From Dermatemys mawii (lineage: Eukaryota; Chordata; Testudines; Dermatemydidae): a stretch of 64,000 nucleotides of DNA. The notes beneath the pieces are model-generated. The model saw only the letters and a program-made list of their open reading frames with translations. It made no database searches and had not been told where the DNA came from. The stretch's first letter is position 1. Each line of letters opens with the position of its first letter. The stretch lies in the NCBI GenBank assembly GCA_007922305.1, contig ML677351.1, forward strand, positions 9,453,558 to 9,517,557, read 5' to 3'. A program made the position numbers and the translations under genes. Positions 24,244 through 37,294 of the stretch are shown here, in pieces.

Positions 24244-26294
24244 GACAGAGAGTCAGTGGCAGAGTCAAGACTAAATTGGATCAATTGTGACACTCCATCC
24301 CTTTTTATAGCCACCATGCACACACCCTTTCAAGCCTAACATGCCAGTCGTGTGCAGTTAAACAATCAATTTGTTCCTTACATATAAAATACACAAGAGC
24401 CAAGCTAATTCATGCACTTTGCATATAAAATGCAAATTTGTTTACTTGCCTCTTACTGTGTGATATTTTTATAAGCCTGTTTTGGGACTAAAATGACTCA
24501 CCACACAGAGTCCTTCAACTCCTTCAGCACAGTGAATAAGCAAACATTCCTCAACTTCACACGAACAACCCTGCATGGAAAAGTACATTTTATACTTGGA
24601 CATGGTGTATTTTCCTAATTAGCTCTCCAAAACTAATCTACAGGCACAGGCTTTTTTCATCAGTCAAACAGGGCTTCTTGTCTTCTGACAAAAATATGCC
24701 ACAGTAACAGAGAACAAAGTGATTACTAGAATTGCAAAGGCAAGTGGGCTTTTTCTCAAATTATTATTGGAAAGAGGGGTTGTCAATTTATAAGCAGCAT
24801 CTGAAGATTGAAATTCCTCTTGCCTGAAGCTGACAGACAGCGGTCACGGCTATATGTTATACAATCGAGAAAGGCTCAACAAATTTTATGTTGGCCCAAT
24901 ACCATTGTAACAAAAAAGTATACAGAAACAAAGGTCAATGCATGAAAGAAATTCTGCAAAAAAGTAATGGACAAAATTTCAAATGCTACATGGGTCACAC
25001 TTTCATTGCAATCAATTTAATTTTCCGCATCTTTACTGTGCTTCAAAGCAGCCACTTCAAGGAAATTCCTTTTTATTTTATTTCATAAATGCTGGGTGAA
25101 CTTCTGCAAAGACAAATTATGTGTGAAAGTTACTTATGTTTACAAGTAGAGAAGTTATTCACATTTGTCTACAGCTATAATCACATGCTGACAAGGCCAG
25201 GAGTAACACAATGGACTTGGCTCAGAGCTAAAACACAAAAAAGAGTGAGCCCACTGACATTTGTCTTCACTGATACAAAGGTGCTTAAAAAAAACATAAT
25301 TAACATACCATAGTTATTTCACCGTATTCTTAAATGAAGACAAGTCACTTACAGTGTTTACTGCCAGATATCTAGATGAGGTCAGCACTGCGCCACCTCC
25401 TTTTGGTGGACATTGCTTATTTTACCTGGCAGTAAAACTCCACTATGTTTTTCCAGTGGTATGAGTAACACATTCATTATCCCACTGTAAAAAACACTCT
25501 TTTGGGGGGACAGTGAATACTCAGCCATGGAAGAGTTTTTCTTTCTACTAGAGATACTGGAGCTTTAGGAATAAGACATATAAACAGATTTCTGCATGGG
25601 GAAAAAAGGACACTGTTGCAGAAATATAGCATTTGTGGTTCATTTTTCTAAACACTATACATAATCACCTTCTTCTGCCTGTACTTCGTGAATATGATTT
25701 AACACTTCTAAACATCAAACTGAGCAAAGATATAGCTTAGTCGTCAGCCAGCTTACAAAGTTCTGCCATCACCTCATGAAAAGTTGTTTGGCAAATGCAT
25801 TTAAACTGTGATTTGTTGAGGATGCCCATAATAAAATGCAAACAAACTTAGAGCGAGACAACTGACTAAGATGGTGCCCACCATCTTATTCCTGATGATG
25901 TCAAATGACTCCTGCTAGAGCCAAATGACACTGGTGATCAGTATTTCTTTTCATTTCAGGGCATCTCCCACTATTATTTTACCAAAGAGACATGGCCACC
26001 TTAACTTGAGAAGGCAGTTGTCTAGAAGAGGTCTATTAATTATTGGAACTTGCTCAGTCTCCAGAATAGGTTTGTAGATGGGTCTCAGCTTGGTTGATAC
26101 TTTCCCAACATAGTATTTGAAGACTACAAGTTATTTATTTTGGCCCTTAATTTATCTGCCAATATGAGAGGATACTGACTTCTATTTACAGACTACATAT
26201 TGCAGTTGTAAGCGACAGAGAAAAGGTTAGACAGCCATTCATTTTTACCTTCATGCAAGCAGCCATATTGCCTCAGCTTGTTTGATGCTAAAAT
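24244..26294. other. No recognisable feature
   Basis: About 2 kb of AT-rich non-coding DNA. Nothing recognised on either strand. Confidence 0.4.
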
Positions 26295-26521
26295 TGAGAT
26301 TCAAACATGGAACCACCCTAACTACCATCCTCCACCCTCCCACCCCCTCCCCAATTACCATGCTCAGCCGGGCGCTGCAGCCCGAGTGTGAGGCCCCGTG
26401 GCTCGCTGCGCTCAGCCTGGAGCCCCAGGCCAGGAGCGTGGGGGCCACTGGCACCGCTCCCCCGGCTCGAGCTCACAGGCCAGATAAAAATGGTCAGCAG
26501 GCCGTAGTGTGCCCACCCCTG
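26295..26521. repeat. hAT-type MITE, one end only
   Basis: The right end GGCCGTAGTGTGCCCACCCCTG is the terminus of a common reptile hAT MITE (its other end would start CAGGGGTGGGCA). The interior is GC-rich (26365-26475), unlike the flanks. The left inverted repeat is missing, so the copy is truncated or decayed there. Confidence 0.7.
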
Positions 26522-26924
26522 CTATAATCGTAAATGAACACGCCTCTGTAAGTCACTGGCAAGTGTCTCCATGTCCTTTAGTTGCCAGTCTACATAGAAG
26601 ATAACAGACTTCTATGGCAACTGATCTGTCTTTTTTCAAATGGTAGTGGACTATACCCTGGATCTAAACTTTCAAGACCGGCTGATGACAAATTGGAAAT
26701 GGTGGTGGTGGGATCAATATGGTTGCAAGTGTTGTTTTTTTTAACTTTAAAAAATACATTAAAAAACCAAATTAAATGAACACTAAGGATGCAAAGTCAA
26801 GCACCTGAAATTTGGTAAGTGCCAGAATTAAGTTGCATGCCTGTGCAACTTAATTTGACCCCTCTGTGCATATGCTTCATAATATAGTCCAACTATCTGA
26901 TCACATACTATTTTTTCCTCATGA
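26522..26924. other. No recognisable feature
   Basis: Non-coding DNA. Nothing recognised. Confidence 0.35.
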
Positions 26925-26993
26925 CTGTTGCTACAGGATGGACAGTACTCACTGGACAGTACTCCTGCTGCTACAAGATGGACAGTACTCATT
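26925..26993. repeat. Local tandem duplication, period 40
   Basis: Two 29-bp copies (26925-26953 and 26965-26993) differ at three positions. A third partial GGACAGTACTC lies between them. Confidence 0.85.
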
Positions 26994-27299
26994 GAACAAA
27001 TGTGTATTCACATTTTTTTTTATTCTCACCATTTAATCTATGGCCCCCAAACCCACTGAATACATAATTACTAATTTCCTTTTGGACTTTATTTGGTGGT
27101 CCCACTACAGTATCTTTTTGCTTTATAAATATTAATTGATATATCTTCATTGCACCCATGTGAGGTGAGATATTATTCTGATTTTTCACTGGCAAACTGA
27201 AGCACTGAGATTAAAGACAAAATTGTCAAATGTATCAACTAATATTGCATGCCCAATCTGAGAAGCCTAGGGCCTGACTTTTATGAATACTTAGCATTA

Positions 27300-27510
27300 G
27301 ATAGCACTTTATATATTCAGAGCACAGCTAACATTGGCCTCAGCTGCAAGCGCTCATTACTTTTGCAAAATCATACCCCAGCTATCACAAGCCGGACACC
27401 AAGAAAATGAGGAATGCAGTGGCCACTTGGTTTAAATGACTTGCCCACCATCACATAGGAACGCTGTGGCCCAGGCAGGGACAGAATCTAGTTCTCTAGG
27501 GGTACATTCT
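27300..27510 (-). repeat. MIR-like SINE fragment
   Basis: 'ATGACTTGCCCACCATCACA', 'GGCCCAGGCAGGGACAGAAT' and 'CTAGTTCTCTAGGGG' follow the reverse complement of a MIR-like body. The left half is heavily diverged. Confidence 0.5.
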
Positions 27511-29174
27511 GTTGGTTCAATATAACATTACCTCACCCACCTTATCTCTTTAACTACAAGAGACCATCCTTTCACCTCCTACTATCCCCCTCCTCATTCA
27601 CTATACATCTTCCAGCATCTTAAACCAATGAGGCAGGAGACCTGTAGACAGCAGCCTGGTTCATAAAACAACCTTGATTTATCCCAGAGCAGATCCATCC
27701 TGCAACCAATGAGACAGGCATCCTTAATTCTGGCATTTTCTAATGTAAGTGCCTGACTTTTTAACCTTACCATTCTTTTCATTGTTTTCAAATATCATCT
27801 TTTGTAAGTATTCAGTATGTAAAATGAACAACATATCATTCTTGAGCAGCAAACCACTAGATTGCTTCTGATTGCTTGAGGCAAATTCCTGATTTCAAAA
27901 CCTACCAATAATATCTAGTGTTAGCCTCCAGTATTAGAGTGAAGAAAACCACATATGCATTTTTGTTTTACCCTTCTCATGGTTTATTTGCATGTAACTT
28001 TACAGTTTCTACTTCACATCACACATTTATTGCTTCTCTTGCACAAAAGTCTGACAAGGGTAATTGCCTTGTATTACATTTTGGAACACTGGAACATATG
28101 CCAGTAAAATCTACAGAATATATTAGTAGATCAATTTAACATAAATATAGCTGATAATTACATCACTTTTTATTTCACTACAAAGTTTACAACTTTGGAA
28201 ACAATAATTGGTTCCAGTTATTAAAACACTTCAGTGTACTTTTTTAAGCATAAGTGTATGGGAATGCATTTATAGCTCATTAATGCACAATGAATTAAGA
28301 GGAGAAAAGGAGCTGTGATGTTACATAATACTGCTGCATATGGTATTTGTCTTTCATATATCTGTTGCACAGAACACAGTAAGAGTTGGGATGTTCATGA
28401 ACCCCTTTTAAAGTTATATTATGCTGTCCCACTTATTCTTTTGTTTTTGAAATATTTCCAAGTTAAAGTTCTAGTAAATATAATAAAAAAACTTTTAAAC
28501 TTTTTGTCAGTGTGGGCATAAATGTTCGGCCATTTAGAAGACAAAGCTTGCAGAGAAGATGACTGATGTATAGAACCATGAATTAATAAAACCTGTTGTG
28601 GACATTTTCTCTGTTGAATATTTTTAAACTAGAAACTCGGAACTGACTGTAAATCAAAATAGCTTGTAAAGCAAAATAAAACCTCATTTTGAAGCAAATA
28701 CAAATATGTAGGTCAACATGTTTTTAAATTAGTGTAGCAAAATAAAGCATTTGTCTTTAAATCTGTATGACCTTTTCAGAGTTAAAATGAATACTCTGCC
28801 GATACAATTTGAATGCAGAGACTCTTATCTTTACTATGCTAGATTTCTTGTAAAGAATTCACTTAGATGACAATTTCAGTCAGCACTCCAAACGATTTAC
28901 TAGTTTGAACATATCAAAAAGCTTGGTTTGAATAACATATCTATATTTCTCATACTGTTTCTTCCCTGGTAAGCAAAATATTTTTTAAATTATAAAAATG
29001 CAAGATCAACATTACTAGTGTTCTAAGTTAAATGGCAGCTTTAGGAAGCAGTGAAACCAGCGGCTACAGGGTCCTTAGATTTATGAGAGGGTATGTAAAA
29101 AAAATAAATGTTCTTTTTAAAATAGTTTCTCTTATTGTACCATTTCAGTAAATGTAATAGCACTCAGCTCTCTC
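27511..29174. other. No recognisable feature
   Basis: AT-rich non-coding DNA. Nothing recognised. Confidence 0.4.
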
Positions 29175-29360
29175 AGAGCATGTCTCACCTCAAAATGCTT
29201 TGCAAAAGGGAGGCAAATATCATGAGCCCCCATTTTTCAGCTATGGAACCTGAGGAACACAGAATGAAATGACATGCCCAAGATCGCAAAACAGGTAAGT
29301 GATGGAGAGCCATGATTAGAACTCAAGTGATGTGTCCCAGTTTATCCACTAGCTTTTAGG
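29175..29360 (-). repeat. MIR-like SINE fragment
   Basis: 'ATGCTTTGCAAAAGGGAGG', 'CATTTTTCAGCTATGGAACC', 'GACATGCCCAAGATCGC' and 'ATGATTAGAACTCAAGTG' reproduce the reverse complement of the MIR body in order. Confidence 0.65.
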
Positions 29361-30886
29361 ATTTTACTGTGAAATTTTCATTAAATAAAAATGGCAGAGA
29401 ACTGTATTCTTGGTTGGAAAAACTGCACATCCTCGCTTATCTTGGATTTTGCTGCAGTATGGGATCCCTCAAACACAGAAGGCTGCTTTTTGTCAGATTA
29501 TTTGTTTACTTGAACATGCTGTTTCTCTTTATCCTAACAGGAGACAATGATCTGTAATGAATATTTGAATTCAATACCAAAATGATACAAAAGGATGCAA
29601 AGAAATTGCTGAAATCAGAGAAGAACACTTTCAGAACAACATTGTTCCTGATAAGACACTGGAAATGACAGTTTAATTGAGAATGCCAGCTGCTCTGAAA
29701 TGTTTTAAAATGTAATGCTGGAACATCAGAAATGCAAAGATGCATTTTTCTTTCTATTGCTTTCATATATTGTCTCCTTGAATTAGATTTTAGCAACTTG
29801 AGAGCACTGTAATTATATGTAAATATTAATCCTACATTTCAATGACCTAAATATTACTATGTTTAGTTTCAAAAAGCATCCATAGCGTGAATTCTGTGAC
29901 ACTGAGTGCTGGGACAATATTTCTTCTCTACGTTTTGCTTCTGCAGTGATGGTTATGAAGATCTTCAGTTAGGGATATCCATATTCTGGAGCACAAGAGC
30001 TACTCTGCTTGGAATGTACACCTAATAAAAGAATGACAACAACCAAACATGAATCTCACTTGATATGATTTTTCATTGGGGCTGTATAAATCACTACATA
30101 AACACTCATTTCAGAGTGAAACATTTTAGGTCATTAAAACTTACCAAACATTTTTGAAATGTGTAATTAATATGAATCACGTTTAAAGTGTAATTATTGA
30201 TTGCCACTCTCCCATGTCAGTCATACAAGGCAATCTTAATCATACGCTCATTGTAGGATTTTCCTTCTTACTTAAGATCAGCCATAGGGTGATATTTTTA
30301 CACAATTACCACTAGAGGGCTTCATTTAATTTACAATTGTAGATTAAAGAAACTTGAGGATATGTAGGTCGATAGACTGCACAGTGATAAATTACAAACT
30401 CTTACCACAGCATTTGAACAGTATTGTGTTGTGAATTAAATCTGCCCCAAGGTCTAGGATGTCATTTCATATAGGTAAATACAAGAATTATAACACAGCA
30501 ATGCATTTTTACCATTCTGACATCTACGAAACGTAAGTACCTGGTAGAACAAAATGTTGAACATAGAAATTGACTCCAACTGATCATTGCTAAATTCTGA
30601 TTTTCTACCAAATGATGTTTTTATTTAACCTTTGGACATGATTATGATAAACAACTTGATTTATTTGAAAAGATTTCTCAAAGATGAAAAAGAATTTGTG
30701 ACAATTATATTTATAGGACATTCCTTTTAAGTACAGATTAGATTCACATTGGGAAAAACATATCTTGGCATGTACTGTTTACCAAATATTTTGCCTCGAG
30801 GCACTCTAACCATTGACAAATACAGCTGTTCATATATGCAGAACAACTCCGTCATAACCATAAAGTAGCTTAAATTCCTTCTTACC
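29361..30886. other. Repeat-poor unassigned stretch
   Basis: About 1.5 kb of AT-rich DNA with no recognised repeat. It could hold conserved non-coding sequence, but nothing in the single sequence shows this. Confidence 0.35.
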
Positions 30887-31902
30887 TGTAAGGGGTTAAG
30901 AAGCTAAGAGAACCTGGTTGACACCTGACCAAAAGGACCAATGGGGACCAAAGATGCTTTCAAATCTGGGGGAGGAAAGGCTTTTTCTCTGTGTGCCTTT
31001 GTTTGTGGCTTGTTCGCATTGGGGATTTCAAAGGAGCCAGACAGCTTTTCTTCTCTCCATCTAATTCTGTATCAGTCTCTAACCATCACAAATAGTAAGT
31101 AATAGCCAGGCAAGGCATGTTAGCTTATATTTGTTTCTCATCTGTGAATTTCTCATGGTTTAGGGAGATATCCCTGTTTTTCTCTGTAACTTTGAAACTA
31201 AGCAGAGGGGATTCCTCTGTGGTGTTGGTTTGCCTTTTAGTCTTTTGTGACTCTGTAAAGTACTTCCACACTGATTTTTAGAGAGGTCAATTGTTTTTCT
31301 TTTTTCTTTAATTAAAATTATTCCTTTAAGAATCTGACTGATTTTTTTAATTGTGTAGATCCCAGGCTTTTGGATCAGGCTCACCTTAAAGATTGGTGAG
31401 GGGTTTATATCAAGCCTTTCCCAGGAAAGGGAGGGTGGGGGTGGGCTAGGGAGGATTTTGGAGGAATAGGGGGCTGCAAGTGGCCCTGTCCCTAATCCAG
31501 GGACCAGCAACGTTGGCACATGGGATCGCAGGATAAGCACTCTTAGTGGGCCCCGCCGCTTTGCTTACCTGGCGTTTCGCTGACTGCGGTGCCCACTGGC
31601 CGCGGTTTGCAGTCCCGGTCCAGTGGGAGCTGCAGTCGGCAAACCGCCAGGTAAACAAACCGCCAGGTAAAGCAGGACCCGCTAATGGTGCTTACCCTGT
31701 GGTCCCACGTGCCAAAGTTGCCGATCCCTGCCCTAATTCTTTGTTTACACTTGGTGGTGGTAGCCTATCAACCCCAGGTACAGAACAAACTTGTGTCTTA
31801 GGGAAGTTTTAACCTAAGCTGGTAAAATAAGCTTAGGAGGTCTTTTCATGTGGGTCCCCACATCTGTACCCTAGAGTTCTGAGTGGGGAGGGAATCCCGA
31901 CA
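30887..31902 (+). repeat. LTR-like dispersed repeat with a MITE inside
   Basis: The block begins TGTAAGGGGTTAAGAAGC and ends GGAATCCCGACA, that is TG...CA. In between are 'ACACCTGACCAAAAGGACCA', a pyrimidine-rich segment 'TTTTTCTTTTTTCTTTAATT' and 'AAGCTGGTAAAATAAGCTTA'. I recall this order from turtle LTR elements. The 5-bp flanks do not match, so a solo-LTR call is unproven. A hAT MITE occupies 31498-31730. Confidence 0.45.
31498..31730. mobile_element. hAT-type palindromic MITE
   Basis: Ends CAGGGACCAGCAACG and GTTGCCGATCCCTG. Flanks CCCTAATC (31490-31497) and CCCTAATT (31731-31738) agree at 7 of 8. GC-rich inverted halves. Same family as 15229-15532. Frames across it on both strands are palindrome shadows. 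Confidence 0.92.
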
Positions 31903-32911
31903 AAGTAATTAAAAATGGAATTATAAAAAGTAACACAACTGAGGGTTATTGGTTTCAGTTTGAAAATGTCCTTGTTTAGGCCATCTTTCCTTCTCTTGGT
32001 ATTCTTAAAATTCTGCTATTTTCAGCCATGTTATCTCCAAGTTACAATCTGACTGGCAGTATTGAAAAGCTTTCAGAGTTTGCAACTGGAATGAAAGGCG
32101 TAAAAAAAAACAGCTTTAGGAAAAAGAGAGAAAAAAAGAACAGCTGATCTTCATCGAACCAGACTGTAGCACGTCCAATGCATCTCAGCTGTCACTAGTA
32201 AACACAGTGATATCCCCTATGGTTTCATTGATAAATAACTCTTACAAATCTGTTCAGGAGAAGAAGAAATATCAAATAAAGTTGGTTTGAGTCAACTGGC
32301 TCACAGAAGGAGGTTTGGAAGTTATGGATTTACAGAGAAATTCATTATGTGGATTTAACTCATAGAGAGTGTTTCCAATTTCTACTCCAGTAAAATGATT
32401 CCACAGATGTCAAAAGTTACTACAGTTATATCTACAAAAATGAAGTTTGACAAAGCGAATAATGATGATTGTTCTGGTTGATGTCAAAGTTAAGAACAAG
32501 TCATTAAAAATATTATGCCACGTGTTCAGCTGCAGTAAACTGGCAGAGCTCTGTTGACATCATTGGAATTACGTCAATTAACTGCAGTTGAAAGCTGGCC
32601 CAATGCAACATCACTGCATTTTCTTACAAACCAGAATTTTAAACATGTTTTCAAAGGCAGTTTTAGTGGTCGGGAATTTTGCCTTATTTAGAAAGTTTGG
32701 AACCAAGTCTTCCATTTATCCCCATGAGTGCTGCAGCTCAATGAGCCCTACTGTACCTCAACTCTGCTCTGCCTATATGTCTGACTCCTGACTTACAGGA
32801 ATTATCTCTAGTTACTGTCCCCATGCTTTTTCACAATTCTGCCTCTTTGCTGAATCAAAGCAGTGACAAATATGCGAGCACCTAGTCACTGAAAACTACC
32901 ATCACACCAAT
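31903..32911. other. No recognisable feature
   Basis: AT-rich non-coding DNA. Nothing recognised. Confidence 0.4.
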
Positions 32912-33082
32912 GACAAAGACTCCTGTGGCACCTTAAAGACTAACAAAAGTATTGAAGCATAAGCTTTCGTGGGCTAGTACCCATTTTGTCGGATTCATAT
33001 GCATGTTAGTCTTTAAGGTGCCATAGGACTCTCTGTTGCTTCTGCAAATCCAGACTAACATGGCTACCCCTCTGATTCTTGA
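32912..33082. mobile_element. Penelope-like element ends in inverted arrangement
   Basis: The minus strand of 32912-32998 carries a PLE terminal segment with a hammerhead-like box (CCGAC at 32992-32988, GAAA at 32968-32965) and the 'TTAGTCTTTAAGGTGCC' block. The plus strand of 33004-33082 then carries the same block again, followed by 'CAGACTAACATGGCTACCCC'. The two blocks form 27-bp inverted arms (32919-32945 and 33004-33030) with two mismatches. No reading frame remains. Confidence 0.8.
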
Positions 33083-34440
33083 CATCACTCCAATGGATTT
33101 CACATAGGTTTTGTAGCACCCATCAGATGTTTAATAAAATGTTAGGCGTTAAACAGCAATAGAACAGTTGACAACAATTATGACAAATATGAATATAGAT
33201 CAAGATTCATTACAGTGCTACAGTAGAAGTTATTCAGAAAACTTTTTTTCTCCCCAAACTGGTATACATAGGTATTAGAGAGCGCTCATAAGAATTATAT
33301 GGGAAATTATACTATTGGAGAGACTATTGTATGGCAACTGCTGGCACATGCTGACTTTTTAATGGCCACCATATTCCACACATTATAATGAAACACAAAA
33401 GACATGACTGATTTCCTGAAGCCCTGTGTTTAAAATTCAGTGACACTGCTCTTATAGCAATCAATTTCTGAGTGAAATATTTATCAGTCTGAAAAAAACG
33501 TGTCCACCCAGGTGAAAGTCATAATGTTCCACTAATATAGATATGTAGAAACCCATACAATTACAACTATTTTTAGCTACAAAACTCTTGTAGTATCAAA
33601 CGTCTTCCAGGTGAGTTACATAATAAAAGCCAACAAGAGAAGAGCTGATTAGCAAAAGAAAATAAAGGAAATAGTTTCTAATGTGGGTTTGCAACCAATG
33701 AGCCTGAGTTATGAAATGTCAGTGGGCATTTAGCATAGAGATCAGCGCAAATGATGCTCAGTGCAGGGGTGAGGAAGGAGAAGGAAAAAATGAGTTTGCA
33801 AGAGTCAGTCTTTCTCATCACTAACTGGCCCTTGGTGCAAGTATGTGCAACCACTTGGATGTTTTAACTTGTCCTCGCTAAAATGATTTCCTAGTGATCA
33901 TTTTGCCTATTGTGGATTAGTATATTACATTTCAACTCTCCCCTTTCTAGTCTTTACCACATATTCTATGCCTGAGCAGGGAAATAGTTACTGTAAGACT
34001 GTCTTTTTGCCACTGAAGGGTTCCCCAGTGCCAGGAAAACCTCAGCTGTTCCAGTTTAGGGTATATTAATAGTGACTTAGCAAAACTCTGGTAGTGTAAA
34101 ATGATTTTACAGGAGGCTGTAATGGCAGCGTGAATCAGGCCCTAGATCTTCAGAAAATGCATGTTTGTTAACTATCTTCAAGCCCTCCCAGGTAATCGAT
34201 ATAAAAATCTATGCATTTAAACAAAATATTTTTAGGGAAGAAGATTTTCATTCAGTGAAGGAATCTTCCTTTCCCTCTTTAAAACTTGCCATAGTCTGAT
34301 CACATACTGTGGTTATGAGGGCTGTATAGGAACCTAATTAGAATAGAATAGTCCAATGCTGATTAAACGCACTCTTGCTGCACAGGGCCTTGTTAGTTAC
34401 CACCTCTTATCAAACCTTCCATTTCTGGGCAAACTCAAAA
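33083..34440. other. No recognisable feature
   Basis: AT-rich non-coding DNA. Nothing recognised. Confidence 0.4.
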
Positions 34441-34449
34441 GAGAAGCTA

Positions 34450-34945
34450 GTCAAAGACCATGAACAAATTCATTCAACTAATGACAATATCTTAGACCCT
34501 GTACAATCTGGATTCAGGGAAGAACCATGGGCTAGAAATAGTATCAGTAGCGCTATTGGATGATTTCCTGTTGATGGACAGAGAGCAGACATCCAGTCTC
34601 ATCCTCATGGACCTCTCTGGAGCATTTGACATTACTAATGGGATACAACTGACTTTCCTGAAGGAGGCTGCAAGTGTCCAGGGGAATGCACTAAATGGAG
34701 TCATTCCCAGACCTGGATAAATTCTCTCTGTGCTATTCAATGTCCACATGCAGCCATCAGCAAAACTGGTAGGACATCACACACACAATATGCAGATGAT
34801 ATATAGCTACTTATCCTTTATTGTTTATGATAACATCACTCTCACCAAGACGACCCAGTGCTTGGACGAGATCAGCACATGGATCAAGAGCTGGCTGAAG
34901 TCTCTGCAACAATATGTGGATGTTGATCAGAATTACTTGGCTTGA
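34450..34945 (+). pseudogene. L2-like LINE reverse transcriptase remnant
   Basis: Across shifting frames this encodes reverse transcriptase landmarks of an L2-type non-LTR retrotransposon. 'LDPVQSGFRE' (near 34493) recalls the QSGFR block. 'SLILMDLSGAFDIT' (near 34597) is the first catalytic block with its Asp. The 34730-34945 piece has a degraded 'YADDTQ' region as 'NMQMIYSYLS', then 'QCLDEISTWIKSWLK' of the thumb. Frameshifts and deletions separate the parts. A faint L2-like 3' tail, 'TTTAGACTGGAAGCTCTTTT', lies at 35298-35317. The element is long dead. Confidence 0.7.
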
Positions 34946-36329
34946 AACCACAGGGGATCCAAAGGGTGGGTCTAATACAGCTGCTTTCACTGTCCCACAA
35001 GGGTTGGGGGAAGGGGGTAGCCAGGGCTGTAATAATATAAAACAGGGCACCTTTGACTGATGCCACTAATGATGTAAATTTGATTTTTGTAATGATTTCC
35101 AAGACAGGCTGTCGATTCCTAATTTAAAACCCTCTTAAAAATCCACATAATACACAAAATGTGTTAATGTACTTAACAAAAACCATAAAGCAATCAAGAT
35201 GGATGCATGACTTATGCAAAATACAATTCTATGTTTAACCCTTGTTCTATCTCCCTGTCCTTTTTTTTTATTACTAACACTTGGTGTCCTATGCAATTTA
35301 GACTGGAAGCTCTTTTGCAGTGGACCAGGTCTTTATTTCTCTCTGTGTGGTCCCATGCCTGCTTTTTCGAGTTCAAAAACATACTTTGCATGCACGCACA
35401 CACTATTTCCTAAAATTTGGTGTTTACAGTTTTTAATTTTCAATTTTCACCTTCTCAAGGGCACTGTAAACACCAAAATATTTTAGCTGTGAATTGACAA
35501 CCTAGACTGTGTGCAAGAGAGAGCAGAAGGTTATATGTAAACAGTGATCATTTGACAAATGCATGCATCTCTTACACTCTGTAGGCTTTATATCCTTTTA
35601 TTTAAAATACATGTACCTGTAATTTCTGAGGACAAACAGGAATGTTATTTAAAGGTTTAATAGAGCATATAAACTAAACCGTCAAGATCATTTTAGAAGC
35701 ATCTAACAGTTGTATCTTAAGTGGTACAGCCACAAAGGAGATGTTCTGGCTAAAGCATCAGACATACTTTAGCGTAAGAGTATTATCAGATGTTACCTTG
35801 AATAATTTATATTTGCTGATGTCAAAAATGTTTTAAACAGTGTTAAATGTGTCCTCATTAAGGCTGAACAAGCCTGCAGTATCCAGTTTGTGTTTCCAAG
35901 AACTAAGCCTTGCAGGATCCATTTGAGTGGACTTGTAACACCCAAACAAGTTTCCTAGCAAACGTGCACTAAGGCTTATCTTGTGCTCTCCTCTCATTTT
36001 GACTGTTTAGGAATCCATTGTTGCGGGAGAACGTCTCCCCTCTCCTATTGCAACATGGGGTAGAGGAGAGTACTGTGAAGAATTTAGGGACTAGAAAGCA
36101 CTCAGCCTACTTTGTACCTGCCTCATCCTTATAACTTTGTAATATTCAACTTGCTACTGGGTCCCTGGAAGATTCTCCAGAGGTGACCACTAGGATGCAT
36201 CGAAGAGACAGGATAAACAAACTCTTTCCTCCCAGAAGGTAACAAAGAAGAGATTTTCACAAGTGCTGGAGTTGCATCTTGGCCTTAAGAACTGCATCAG
36301 CCTGTGTCTGCTCAAACTTTGTGGATTTA
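34946..36329. other. L2-like 3' region and unassigned DNA
   Basis: Beyond the tail-like text near 35298-35340 there is nothing recognisable. Short frames around 35207-35486 have no domain. Confidence 0.35.
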
Positions 36330-37250
36330 GGCTGAAGCTTGTGGATTTGGCTAAAACTTATCCAGATATTAGATGAGTTCAAGATTAACATGAGCACAGA
36401 CCTTGATGATGCCCCTCAAAGTCTTGTCTCCTTTCTTAAGCTATCAGATGGGTATAATTTTTTTGGGTCCTCTTCCCCCTCTTTCACTCGCTGCAGGGGT
36501 CCCAAAAGGCTCTTGCTGGTTCACTCTCCTATTTACAAAATGTCTCTGGGTTATTTCACCCACTCACATGGTTTCAACTACAATCTTTATTTCCAATCCT
36601 GACCTATCCCTTCTCTCCAATATCAAATCTGAGCCAGTCTTTGAATCTCCTCCTTTATGTTTCATCATCCATTGAAGTTAACGAGAGATAAAACTGAATC
36701 CCAACTCACACTACACACCACCCATTCTCTCATTGAACACCCAAACCATCCTCCCTGTCACTCAAGGCCATAACGTAAGGTTCAGATCTTTGACTTCTCC
36801 CTCTTGTTTGTATTAGAAAAATCAAGCTGTGTCCAAATGTTGCTGCTTCTTTCTCCTTTTGTTTCTATCCTAAAAGTCTTAGGACACATCCATGGTGTGG
36901 ATTATGGTCATCTCCAGCCTCCCAAACACTTGTATCGTATCTCTCCTCTTCATAGAAAACTCGCTGCTACGATCATCTTCTTTGCCTGTTCTAATCACTT
37001 TATCCAATTCTGAATCCTTCCCACTGTATCCTCTTCTGATTCACTAGATCAATTTCCATATTCCTGGTCCTCACCTTCAAGGTCCTTCATAACTCTGCCC
37101 TTCCCATTCTGTCAGCTCTTGCCTCATTACACTGGCCCTCCAGCTCCTCTGCATGTTTGTCAGCTTCTAACATTACCTTTCTTGAACTAGCCCATACACT
37201 GACTATTCTCTTCTCCTTCAAAATTCACCTCTCCCAGAAAGCCTATAAGT
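36330..37250 (+). pseudogene. Second L2-like LINE reverse transcriptase remnant
   Basis: Two overlapping frames (36339-36602 and 36403-36675) share a decayed 'GVPKGS' block, corresponding to the SGVPQGSVL motif upstream of the catalytic Asp pair, and 'LGYFTHSHGFNYNLYF', matching the LG..IR.HG....YADD layout with the Asp pair lost. Downstream near 37060, 'FLVLTFKVLHNSALP' and near 37210 'SFKIHLSQKAYK' match the L2 C-terminal region. Several frameshifts. A separate tail at 38665 may belong to the same element. Confidence 0.65.
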
Positions 37251-37294
37251 AATCAATGATATGCTGCAGAAGGTTTAGACCTCTGTCCCTAAGG

